5,421 nucleotides of DNA from an uncultured Simplicispira sp. (GTDB lineage Bacteria > Pseudomonadota > Gammaproteobacteria > Burkholderiales > Burkholderiaceae_C), in NCBI GenBank assembly GCA_903882725.1, contig CAIRYF010000090.1:1-5421 (forward strand). The letters run 5' to 3'. Shown piece by piece: positions 1 to 5,331 of this stretch. Numbering within the stretch: position 1 is the first letter of the stretch; each line of letters starts with the position of its first letter. The notes beneath the pieces were generated by a model. It did not search any database and was not told the origin of the DNA. It was given only the letters and a program-made list of their open reading frames with translations. The translations under genes were made by a program, and so were the position numbers.

Positions 1-912
1 GCGCCCACCATCACTATTGCACTGCTGGGTGCCATCGAGTCGCTGCTGTGCGCGCGCGTGGCCGACCAGCTGGCCACCGACCCGAGCTACCGCAAACACG
101 ACCCCAACCAAGAACTAATGGCCCAAGGCGTGGCCAACTTTGTCGTACCGTTTTTTGGCGGTATGCCAGTTACCGGCACCATTGCCCGCACCGTCACCAA
201 CCTGCGCGCCGGTGCTACGTCACCGCTGGCTGGCATCGTCCACGCGGCCACGCTGGCCCTTATCGTGCTGGTCGCAGCACCGCTGGCGCTGCACATTCCG
301 CTGGCGGTGCTGGCGGGTATCTTGTTGCACGTCGCTTGGAATATGGGCGAATGGCATGAATTTCGCCGCTTGCGCCACTTCAGCAACCACTACCGACTGC
401 TGCTGCTGGGCACATTTTTCTTGACGGTGGTGTTTGACCTGACGGTGGCGGTGGAGGTTGGCTTGGTGCTGTCGTGCGTGCTGTTTGTGCGCCGCATGAG
501 CGAGCTGTTCAAGGCAGAACCGATACTGGACAAGGGCTTGGACAAGTGCTTGGCCGAGAGCTTGGTCAACAGCGCAGCCCGTGACACGGCCAGTAGCCCG
601 CGCCCGCGCCGCGTTTGGCGCTTGCACGGCGCACTGTTTTTTGGCACCGCCGCCAAAATCGACCCTATTGTCCAAGCCATCGAATCCGGCCCCGAATCGC
701 CAGAGCTGTGGTTAGACGCGCGCGATTTGTTTGCCCTAGACACCACCGGACTGGAAGGCTTGGAGCAAATTCTCAAAGCCGTCGGTCTGCGCGGCGGCCT
801 GCTGCACATCCTGCACGCCCAAGAGCAGCCCAAATCGCTGATGGATCGAGCGGGCTTTAGTGCGCATATGCAGGCGCAAAACGCGGCACACAGCACACAA
901 GCCAGCTTGTAG
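1..912 (+). CDS. SulP-family inorganic anion (sulfate-type) transporter with C-terminal STAS domain, 5'-truncated by window
   Basis: The frame is open from base 1, so the gene begins upstream; 303 C-terminal residues are visible. Seen: a SulP-like core (GAIESLLCARVADQL near residues 11-25, then DPNQELMAQGVAN and PFFGGMPVTGTIARTVTNLR), followed by hydrophobic membrane segments around residues 80-112 and 132-162. After a charged linker, a cytoplasmic STAS domain covers about residues 203-295, with the typical D-T-T-G-L-E-G-L loop near 242-249. Family knowledge: SulP proteins are inner-membrane anion transporters or exchangers (sulfate, bicarbonate and others), and the STAS domain is a regulatory or assembly module. 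The substrate cannot be read from sequence. The STAS loop position that is often Ser is Thr here, as in many SulP proteins. The gene converges on the lipoprotein gene, with 47 bp between stop codons and no clear terminator. The family call is firm; 'sulfate' is only the usual default. Confidence 0.93.
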   Translation, partial: APTITIALLGAIESLLCARVADQLATDPSYRKHDPNQELMAQGVANFVVPFFGGMPVTGTIARTVTNLRAGATSPLAGIVHAATLALIVLVAAPLALHIPLAVLAGILLHVAWNMGEWHEFRRLRHFSNHYRLLLLGTFFLTVVFDLTVAVEVGLVLSCVLFVRRMSELFKAEPILDKGLDKCLAESLVNSAARDTASSPRPRRVWRLHGALFFGTAAKIDPIVQAIESGPESPELWLDARDLFALDTTGLEGLEQILKAVGLRGGLLHILHAQEQPKSLMDRAGFSAHMQAQNAAHSTQASL

Positions 913-959
913 GCCAGGCCAGCGCAACATAACCCGACCGACAAGGTTTGCAAACAAAA

Positions 960-1472
960 TTAACGCCCGCGCCCATTCTCCGGCGCGTCCATGTCGGGAA
1001 TGATCAGGGTGCGCGCTACGCTGCGGCCATCGGTGGTGATGATGCTGAACACCATCGGTGTGGTCGGCGGCTCTAAAAAGCGCCAGTCGTAGTGCGTCTC
1101 GCCGCTCAGGGCGTAGGGCGTGACTTTGGCCGGTTTGCCTAGGCGTCGGCGCACTTCTTGTATTTCCATGCCGGGCGTGATGCGGGCAAAGTTCTCGGGC
1201 GTCAGCACTTGGCGCAGAGCGCTCATCTTGCCGTCAGCACCTATGGTGATCATGTAATTGCGCTGCCCGGCGGGCTGGCGGTTGTATTCCAGCGTGCGCG
1301 CGCCGCCCGGCTCGTTCCAGACGTTGTCAGGCACGCCAAAGCGGTCGCGCACGTCCACTTCAGTGGACAAGCCTTCTTCTAATTCGTTGATGCGCTGTGG
1401 GTCACACGCCACAACGGCAAGTGCTGCCAAGGCGATGGCCGCCAAGCGCGCAAGGTGTTTGGTAAATAGCAT
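960..1472 (-). CDS. BamE/SmpA-OmlA-domain lipoprotein with two BamE-like units
   Basis: A protein of 170 residues from the ATG at 1472. A start at 1517 is possible, but the inner start has a GGGGAG ribosome site four bases upstream and puts the signal peptide at the N-terminus. Seen: the lipoprotein signal peptide has K5 and R9, a hydrophobic stretch at 10-22 and a V-V-A-C lipobox with Cys23. Two similar units follow, at about 33-89 (EGLSTEVDVRDRFGVP) and 100-158 (PGMEIQEVRRRLGKP); each has a helix ending in R-x-x-G-x-P and later a D-G strand. Family knowledge: BamE is a small lipoprotein of the outer-membrane beta-barrel assembly complex. This protein lacks the Y-x-x-x-x-x-Q-G-N segment I recall from classical BamE, so it is probably a paralogue; a role in barrel assembly is inference. 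Asp24 follows the lipidated Cys, which in E. coli favours inner-membrane retention. It is divergent from the DUF3460 gene, with 43 bp between starts. Confidence 0.85.
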   Translation of the reverse strand: MLFTKHLARLAAIALAALAVVACDPQRINELEEGLSTEVDVRDRFGVPDNVWNEPGGARTLEYNRQPAGQRNYMITIGADGKMSALRQVLTPENFARITPGMEIQEVRRRLGKPAKVTPYALSGETHYDWRFLEPPTTPMVFSIITTDGRSVARTLIIPDMDAPENGRGR

Positions 1473-1476
1473 GGCG

Positions 1477-1482
1477 CTCCCC
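1477..1482 (-). promoter_or_regulatory. Ribosome binding site of the BamE-like lipoprotein gene
   Basis: On the minus strand GGGGAG lies four bases before the ATG at 1472. It supports that start over the upstream in-frame ATG at 1517, which would add 15 residues ahead of an otherwise ordinary lipoprotein signal peptide. Confidence 0.6.
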
Positions 1483-1515
1483 GGTAAAATCAAGCCAGAG
1501 AGGTTAACCCAGTCC

Positions 1516-1731
1516 ATGTCTATTTTTGCCCGTCCCCACTACACGTCTGATGCAACAGAGTTTCTCAACCAACTCAAAAAAGACCATCCCGAGCTGGACG
1601 CGCAGCAACGCGCTGGCCGTGCTCTGCTGTGGGATAAAGCGGTAGACCGCACCCAGTGGCAAGACTTTAATGCGGCCAAAGTGCCGCGCAAAGCATATTT
1701 TTACCAAGCCGATCCGACCCCAGATTTATAA
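1516..1731 (+). CDS. DUF3460 family protein
   Basis: A small protein of 71 residues starting at MSIFARPHY. An ORF in this frame is open further upstream to 1258, but that part is antisense to the lipoprotein gene. The ATG at 1516 has a purine-rich AGAGAGG at 1497-1503, 12 bases upstream, a rather long spacing. Seen: the pattern Y-T-S-D-x-T-x-F-L-x-x-L-K near residues 9-21, then a Q-R-x-G-R-x-L-L-W-D-K core near 37-48 and a C-terminal K-V-P-R-K-A-Y-F-Y-Q. This matches my memory of DUF3460, a short soluble family of unknown function found mainly in Burkholderiales, often just upstream of scpA as here. There is no signal peptide or membrane segment. The protein is acidic-basic mixed and probably helical. 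No function can be assigned. Confidence 0.85.
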   Translation: MSIFARPHYTSDATEFLNQLKKDHPELDAQQRAGRALLWDKAVDRTQWQDFNAAKVPRKAYFYQADPTPDL

Positions 1732-1786
1732 TCAAAACTGGCTGCAGCCCTTATTCTATAAGCGCTACTAGCTATCATTTTTGATT
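1730..1786. repeat. 57-bp imperfect palindrome (dispersed-repeat-like element) between DUF3460 and scpA
   Basis: The outer arms AATCAAAA (1730-1737) and TTTTGATT (1779-1786) are exact inverse complements. The centre is CTTAT-TCT-ATAAG (1750-1762), a perfect 5-bp stem on a 3-base loop. Between them the arms GCTGCAGC (1741-1748) and GCGCTACTAGC (1762-1772) pair with one bulge and a few mismatches. The left arm overlaps the TAA stop of the DUF3460 gene. The element is AT-richer than its surroundings. From memory it resembles a short palindrome scattered in many copies between genes of Comamonadaceae; only one copy is in this window, so its repetitive nature is not shown here. In RNA it would fold into a long hairpin that could end or attenuate transcription before scpA, or protect the upstream mRNA 3' end. 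Confidence 0.6.
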
Positions 1787-1804
1787 AATGTAATCGAGTA
1801 ATCG

Positions 1805-2611
1805 ATGGCTCTGATGGGTAGCACACTCGACCAAGTCGCCTTGGCGCGTCTGTATGGCGAGCCAATGTTTGTGCTGCCCACCGATCTTTACATCCCGCCG
1901 GACGCACTCGAAGTCTTTTTAGAGGCTTTTGAGGGGCCGCTGGATTTGCTGCTGTACCTGATTCGCAAGCAAAATTTCAACATTCTCGATATCCCGATGG
2001 CCGGGTTGACGCGCCAGTATTTGGTCTACATCGACCAAGTGCGCAGCCGCAACCTGGAGCTGGCAGCCGAGTATTTACTGATGGCGGCGATGCTCATCGA
2101 GATCAAATCGCGTATGTTGCTGCCGCCCAAAAAAATCGAGTCCAGCGACGAAGCCGCCGACCCGCGCGCCGAGCTGGTGCGCCGCTTGCTGGAATACGAG
2201 CAAATGAAGTTTGCCGCCCTGCAACTGGGCCAACTGCCCCAGCACGGGCGCGATTTTTGGTTGGCGCAGGGCGTCATCGAGCAAGACACCGAGCCGCGCT
2301 ACCCCGAGATGCACATCAGCGAATTGCAGCAGGCTTGGCACGCTATTTTTAAGCGTGCCACGCTGGTGCAGCACCACCGCATCACGCGCGAAGAACTGAG
2401 CGTGCGCGCCTACATGGGCCAATTGCTCAAAGCCTTGCAGGGGCGTCGCTTTGCGCCGTTTGAGAGCTTGTTTGACCCGACCAAAGGAGTCTCGGTGCTG
2501 GTAGTCACGTTTATGGCCCTGCTGGAGTTGGCCAAAGAGACGCTGATTGAAATCACCCAAGCCGAGGCCTTTGCCCCCATTTACGTCAGACTGGCCTATA
2601 CGCCGGTCTAA
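1805..2611 (+). CDS. scpA: Segregation and condensation protein A (ScpA)
   Basis: A protein of 268 residues, usual for the family in Burkholderiales. ScpA is the kleisin that bridges the two heads of the SMC ATPase dimer and, with ScpB, forms the bacterial condensin that compacts and separates chromosomes; it acts on the nucleoid. Seen: an N-terminal extension L-A-R-L-Y-G-E-P, then the kleisin signature F-E-G-P-L-D-L-L-L-Y-L-I at residues 42-53 and R-K-Q-N-F-N-I-L-D-I-P just after. A helical, SMC-neck-binding segment follows (Y-L-L-M-A-A-M-L-I-E-I-K-S-R-M-L-L-P near 95-112). A C-terminal winged-helix part lies near 228-265. The start has only a weak GAG upstream; the ATG at 1814 is an alternative. 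scpB is not in the window. The gene lies after the palindrome and 65 bp before the likely nadB start. Confidence 0.95.
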   Translation: MALMGSTLDQVALARLYGEPMFVLPTDLYIPPDALEVFLEAFEGPLDLLLYLIRKQNFNILDIPMAGLTRQYLVYIDQVRSRNLELAAEYLLMAAMLIEIKSRMLLPPKKIESSDEAADPRAELVRRLLEYEQMKFAALQLGQLPQHGRDFWLAQGVIEQDTEPRYPEMHISELQQAWHAIFKRATLVQHHRITREELSVRAYMGQLLKALQGRRFAPFESLFDPTKGVSVLVVTFMALLELAKETLIEITQAEAFAPIYVRLAYTPV

Positions 2612-2676
2612 TCCCACCGCTGCGGCCGGCTGCCGTGGTTCGACATTGGTTCGACTCTTTTTATTCCACGCACTCC

Positions 2677-4266
2677 ATGGCATCGCACGACTTTGACGTT
2701 TTGATTGTGGGCAGCGGCCTGGCTGGCCTGTCTGCAGCCCTGCATTTAGCGCCCACACACCGTGTGGCCGTTATCACCAAACGCACTTTGCAAGACGGCT
2801 CCAGCGGCTGGGCACAAGGCGGCATTGCTGCCGTGCTGGCCGACGATGACAGCTTTGCCGCGCACATTGAAGATACTTTGGTGGCAGGTGCCGGTCTGTG
2901 CGACTTGGCCACCACGCGCTTTGTCGTCGAAAATGCCCCCGAGGCCATCGCTTGGCTGCGCAACTTAGGCGTGCCGTTTACGCTCGAAGGCGAGCACCTG
3001 CACCTGACGCGCGAAGGCGGCCACAGCGCGCGGCGCATTGCCCACGTTACCGATGCCACCGGTGCCGCAGTGCAGCGCACCCTGATCGAGGTGGTGCGTG
3101 CCACGCCCGGCATCACGGTGTTTGAGCAGCACACGCTGGTCGATGTCATTACCAGCGCCAAACTGGGCCTGTCGGGTCAACGCTGTTTAGGCCTGTACGC
3201 ACTCGACCAAGCCACTGATCAGGTCGTCACCTTCCGCGCGCCACAAACCATTTTGGCGACCGGTGGCGCTGGCAAAGTCTACCTCTACACCACCAACCCT
3301 GACACCGCCACCGGCGATGGCATTGCAGCGGCGTGGCGCGCTGGTTGCCGCGTGGGCAACATGGAATTCATTCAATTTCACCCCACCGGCCTGTACCACC
3401 CGCACGCCAAATCGTTCTTGATCAGCGAAGCAGTGCGCGGCGAGGGCGGGCGCTTGTTGTTGCCACCGTCGGCGGGGGGTGCCCGTTTTATGCTCGACCA
3501 CGACCCACGCGCCGAACTGGCACCGCGCGACGTAGTGGCACGCGCCATCGACTACGAGATGAAGCGCCATGGGCTGGACTGCGTGCATCTGGACATCTCG
3601 CACCAAAGCCCCGAGTTTTTGCAAGAGCACTTTCCCAACATCTTGGCGCACTGCTTGGAGCTGGGCATCGACATCACCAAAGAGCCGATTCCAGTGGTGC
3701 CGACCGCACATTTCACCTGTGGCGGCGTGCTGACCGACTTGGCTGGGCGCACCGACCTGACCGGCCTGTATGTGGTCGGCGAGGCCGCTTGCACCGGGCT
3801 GCACGGTGCCAACCGGCTGGCCAGTAATTCGCTGCTGGAATGTATGGTGTTTGCCCGCGCTGCAGCACAAGCAATTGCCGCCACACCGCGTGTACAGATT
3901 CCGGCGCTGCCGCGCTGGGACGACAGCCGCGTGCAGGATGCTGACGAGGCGGTGGTTATCTCGCACAATTGGGACGAGCTGCGCCGCTTTATGTGGGACT
4001 ACGTCGGCATAGTGCGCACCAACAAACGCCTAGAGCGCGCCGCCCACCGCATTACGCTGTTGCAAGAAGAAATAGACGAGTTTTATGCCCACTTTCACGT
4101 GACGCGCGACCTGCTGGAGCTGCGCAATTTGGTGCAGGTGGCCGACTTGATCGTCCGATCGGCACAAATGCGCCGCGAAAGCCGGGGTCTGCACTACAGC
4201 CGCGACTACCCCAGCCGCGCCGCACCGGCAGCGCCGACGATTTTGGTGCCGCCGCTGTCACTTTGA
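2677..4266 (+). CDS. nadB: L-aspartate oxidase (NadB)
   Basis: A protein of 529 residues from ATG 2677. A GTG at 2635 would add 14 residues, but the ATG places the FAD fold at the very N-terminus as in relatives. Neither start has a clear ribosome site. NadB is a cytoplasmic FAD enzyme that oxidises L-aspartate to iminoaspartate, the first step of de novo NAD synthesis, using oxygen or fumarate; NadA then makes quinolinate. Seen: the dinucleotide fold V-G-S-G-L-A-G-L-S at residues 11-19, S-S-G-W-A-Q-G-G-I-A near 46-55, A-T-G-G-A-G-K-V-Y, F-H-P-T-G at 234-238, A-P-R-D at 282-285, H-F-T-C-G-G at 345-350 and G-A-N-R-L-A-S-N around 377-384. His235, Arg284, His345 and Arg380 match the substrate-site residues I recall as H244, R290, H351 and R386 of E. 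coli NadB. These motifs, and the lack of a Tat signal or haem domain, separate it from fumarate reductase and succinate dehydrogenase flavoproteins. It looks complete and active. nadA and nadC are not in view. Confidence 0.95.
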   Translation: MASHDFDVLIVGSGLAGLSAALHLAPTHRVAVITKRTLQDGSSGWAQGGIAAVLADDDSFAAHIEDTLVAGAGLCDLATTRFVVENAPEAIAWLRNLGVPFTLEGEHLHLTREGGHSARRIAHVTDATGAAVQRTLIEVVRATPGITVFEQHTLVDVITSAKLGLSGQRCLGLYALDQATDQVVTFRAPQTILATGGAGKVYLYTTNPDTATGDGIAAAWRAGCRVGNMEFIQFHPTGLYHPHAKSFLISEAVRGEGGRLLLPPSAGGARFMLDHDPRAELAPRDVVARAIDYEMKRHGLDCVHLDISHQSPEFLQEHFPNILAHCLELGIDITKEPIPVVPTAHFTCGGVLTDLAGRTDLTGLYVVGEAACTGLHGANRLASNSLLECMVFARAAAQAIAATPRVQIPALPRWDDSRVQDADEAVVISHNWDELRRFMWDYVGIVRTNKRLERAAHRITLLQEEIDEFYAHFHVTRDLLELRNLVQVADLIVRSAQMRRESRGLHYSRDYPSRAAPAAPTILVPPLSL

Positions 4267-4302
4267 TTTATTGAACCCCTTATTGACTCCTTTGAAATTG
4301 CC

Positions 4303-4686
4303 ATGATGTATCGCACCCTGCTGAAATCGAAAATCCACCGCGTTGCCGCCACCCACTGCGAGCTGCACTACGAAGGCTCCTGCGCTATCGACGAAGACTT
4401 GCTAGAAGCAGCCGGCATGGTCGAAAACGAACAAATCCACATTTGGAACATCAACAACGGCGAGCGTTTTGTGACCTACGCCATCAAAGGCCAACGCGGC
4501 AGCGGCATGATTTCGGTCAACGGCTCGGCGGCGCGCCGTGCTTCAACGGGTGACTTGCTCATCATTGCCGCCTTTGCCCAAGTACCAGAAGACCAAGTCG
4601 CCACACACCAGCCGCAGCTGGTGTTTGTCGACGAACATAATCGCCAAACGCAACTGCGCCACCACGTTCCCACCCAGCAACTTTAA
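4303..4686 (+). CDS. panD: Aspartate 1-decarboxylase precursor (PanD)
   Basis: A protein of 127 residues from ATG 4303. The adjacent ATG at 4306 (126 residues) gives the standard family numbering and may be the real start; no clear Shine-Dalgarno separates them. PanD decarboxylates L-aspartate to beta-alanine for pantothenate and coenzyme A. It is made as a proenzyme that cleaves itself between Gly and Ser, the Ser becoming the N-terminal pyruvoyl cofactor of the alpha chain; the enzyme is a cytoplasmic tetramer. Seen: K-S-K-I-H-R-V at 8-14 with the conserved Lys, the cleavage site Y-E-G-S-C-A-I-D (Gly25-Ser26 here, 24/25 from the second Met), [15 protein letters not shown] carrying the conserved Arg-x-x-Thr-Tyr, and I-S-V-N-G-S-A-A-R. 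All key residues are present. It lies 36 bp after nadB, so both aspartate-using genes are probably cotranscribed. panC and panB are absent from the window. Confidence 0.95.
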   Translation: MMYRTLLKSKIHRVAATHCELHYEGSCAIDEDLLEAAGMVENEQIHIWNINNGERFVTYAIKGQRGSGMISVNGSAARRASTGDLLIIAAFAQVPEDQVATHQPQLVFVDEHNRQTQLRHHVPTQQL

Positions 4687-4693
4687 AAATCTT

Positions 4694-4698
4694 AAGGA
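4694..4698 (+). promoter_or_regulatory. Ribosome binding site of the CHMI-family gene
   Basis: AAGGA lies 10 bases before the ATG at 4709, in the 22-bp gap after panD. It fixes that ATG as the start; the reading frame is open further upstream, but that part overlaps panD. Confidence 0.6.
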
Positions 4699-4708
4699 CG
4701 GCTCCGCT

Positions 4709-5068
4709 ATGCCCCACCTGATCGTTGAGTACTCGCAAAACTTGGCTACTTTTCCCGAAGCACGGGCCTTGATGGAGCTGAATGAGGCCGTCACTGCCAG
4801 CCCAGAATTCCCTGATGAGAGTGAACTGAAAAGCCGCTTTGTGCTGGTCGACAGCTTTGCCATCGGCACCGCGCCAGCCCAGCGCGCCTTTGTCCACGCC
4901 CAGCTGCACCTGCTGGCTGGGCGCACGCCCGAGGTCAAAAAAGACCTCGCCCAGCGCATCGCCGAAGTGCTGCGCCACCTCACGCCCCGGCCCGAAGGCG
5001 TGCTGGTGCAGTTGAGCGTCGAGATCGTCGATATGGATCGCGGCTCTTACGTTAAAGAGCGTTTTTGA
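4709..5068 (+). CDS. 5-carboxymethyl-2-hydroxymuconate delta-isomerase family protein (tautomerase superfamily)
   Basis: A protein of 119 residues. Seen: M-P-H-L-I-V-E-Y-S-Q-N at the start, so removal of Met exposes Pro as N-terminal residue, the general base of the tautomerase superfamily. L-K-S-R-F-V-L-V-D-S-F lies near 40-50, F-V-H-A-Q-L-H-L-L-A-G-R-T near 74-86, then V-L-V-Q-L-S-V-E-I-V-D-M-D near the C-terminus. These match the CHMI family, typified by HpaF/HpcD of homoprotocatechuate (4-hydroxyphenylacetate) breakdown, which moves a double bond in 5-carboxymethyl-2-hydroxymuconate. The usual length is about 115-130 residues. The Lys41-Ser-Arg43 segment seems to align with Arg-Ser-Arg of the E. 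coli enzyme as I remember it. No other hpa gene is present, so the true substrate is uncertain. The gene starts 22 bp after panD with its own ribosome site and is probably cotranscribed with nadB-panD. Confidence 0.85.
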   Translation: MPHLIVEYSQNLATFPEARALMELNEAVTASPEFPDESELKSRFVLVDSFAIGTAPAQRAFVHAQLHLLAGRTPEVKKDLAQRIAEVLRHLTPRPEGVLVQLSVEIVDMDRGSYVKERF

Positions 5069-5091
5069 GCTTCTGAGCTTCTGAGAGCGCA

Positions 5092-5123
5092 CGCCAAGCG
5101 GCAAGCCAAGCCTGCGCTTGGCG
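5092..5123. other. Overlapping GC-rich hairpins between convergent genes, possible bidirectional terminator
   Basis: CGCCAAGCG (5092-5100) and CGCTTGGCG (5115-5123) form a perfect 9-bp stem with a 14-base loop. A second option uses GCCAAGC (5105-5111) with GCTTGGC (5116-5122), a perfect 7-bp stem on a 4-base loop; the two share their right arm and exclude each other. The motif sits between the stop of the CHMI-family gene and the stop of the minus-strand gene remnant, where a shared terminator would be expected. Neither strand has a T-tract after the stem, so it is not a canonical intrinsic terminator. Confidence 0.45.
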
Positions 5124-5127
5124 CCGT

Positions 5128-5301
5128 TCAGTTGTTCTGGCGCCGAATCAGCGCCCGCCCCATGTCTGTAATCAGGTATTGATCAGTGCCGTGTTTGGCG
5201 ACAAAACCGCGCTCTAACAAGCGGCCCGACAAATGCTCGTGCAGCGCTGCGGGCAGTGCTACCGACTGGGTAATTTCCAACTGCTTGAGGGTTTCCAGCT
5301 C
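5128..5301 (-). pseudogene. 3' remnant of an unrecognised gene interrupted by an IS200/IS605-type element
   Basis: On the minus strand a frame of 57 codons plus TGA runs from the element boundary at 5301 to 5128. It begins E-L-E-T-L-K-Q-L-E-I-T-Q and ends L-I-R-R-Q-N-N. No start codon precedes it on the host side; upstream the frame continues into the element as non-tnpB sequence. Codon use is like the neighbouring core genes. The order L-P-A-A-L-H-E-H-L (19 residues in from the junction end of the fragment), L-L-E-R-G-F-V-A-K, then Q-Y-L-I-T-D-M-G-R-A-L-I resembles a recognition helix followed by a wing, as in winged-helix regulators, but I do not recognise the family. The 5' part may lie beyond the element outside the window, or be lost. 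It could also be an intact short gene whose start is supplied within the element; no ATG, GTG or TTG with a ribosome site was seen at the junction. Confidence 0.6.
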
Positions 5302-5331
5302 TTGACATCCTCCCCGCCCTAAAGGACGGGG
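5302..5331 (-). ncRNA. Right-end hairpin, probable 3' part of the TnpB omega-RNA (reRNA)
   Basis: On the minus strand CCCCGTCC (5331-5324), loop TTTA and GGGCGGGG (5319-5312) form an 8-bp stem with one G-U pair in RNA, followed by AGGATGTCAA to the element edge. Such a subterminal hairpin is both the DNA structure recognised by the Y1 transposase TnpA and the conserved 3' scaffold of the omega-RNA. The full RNA would start further upstream within tnpB, outside what can be defined here, and would carry the next bases beyond 5302 as guide. Confidence 0.5.

Noticed and set aside
913..959. Terminator between SulP and the lipoprotein gene
   Set aside because: Only a small TTTGCAAA palindrome is present; no GC stem with T-tract on either strand.
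1258..1515. Upstream extension of the DUF3460 reading frame
   Set aside because: It is antisense to the lipoprotein signal peptide and first unit, and the family starts at the ATG at 1516 by length and motif.
2635..2676. GTG start giving NadB 14 extra residues
   Set aside because: No ribosome site, and relatives begin shortly before the FAD motif; ATG 2677 fits better. It cannot be fully excluded.
3187..3966. Long minus-strand ORF of 259 codons inside nadB
   Set aside because: Antisense shadow of a GC-rich gene; the composition is dictated by nadB codons and no motif is seen.
4283..4311. Possible promoter before panD (TTGACT with a weak -10)
   Set aside because: The -10 at proper spacing would be ATGTAT inside the start codons of panD, a poor match and position.
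5302..5331. CRISPR repeat or simple terminator interpretation of the GGGG/CCCC hairpin
   Set aside because: There is a single copy, no spacer array and no T-tract, and it directly follows a TnpB C-terminus, so the IS right end explains it.
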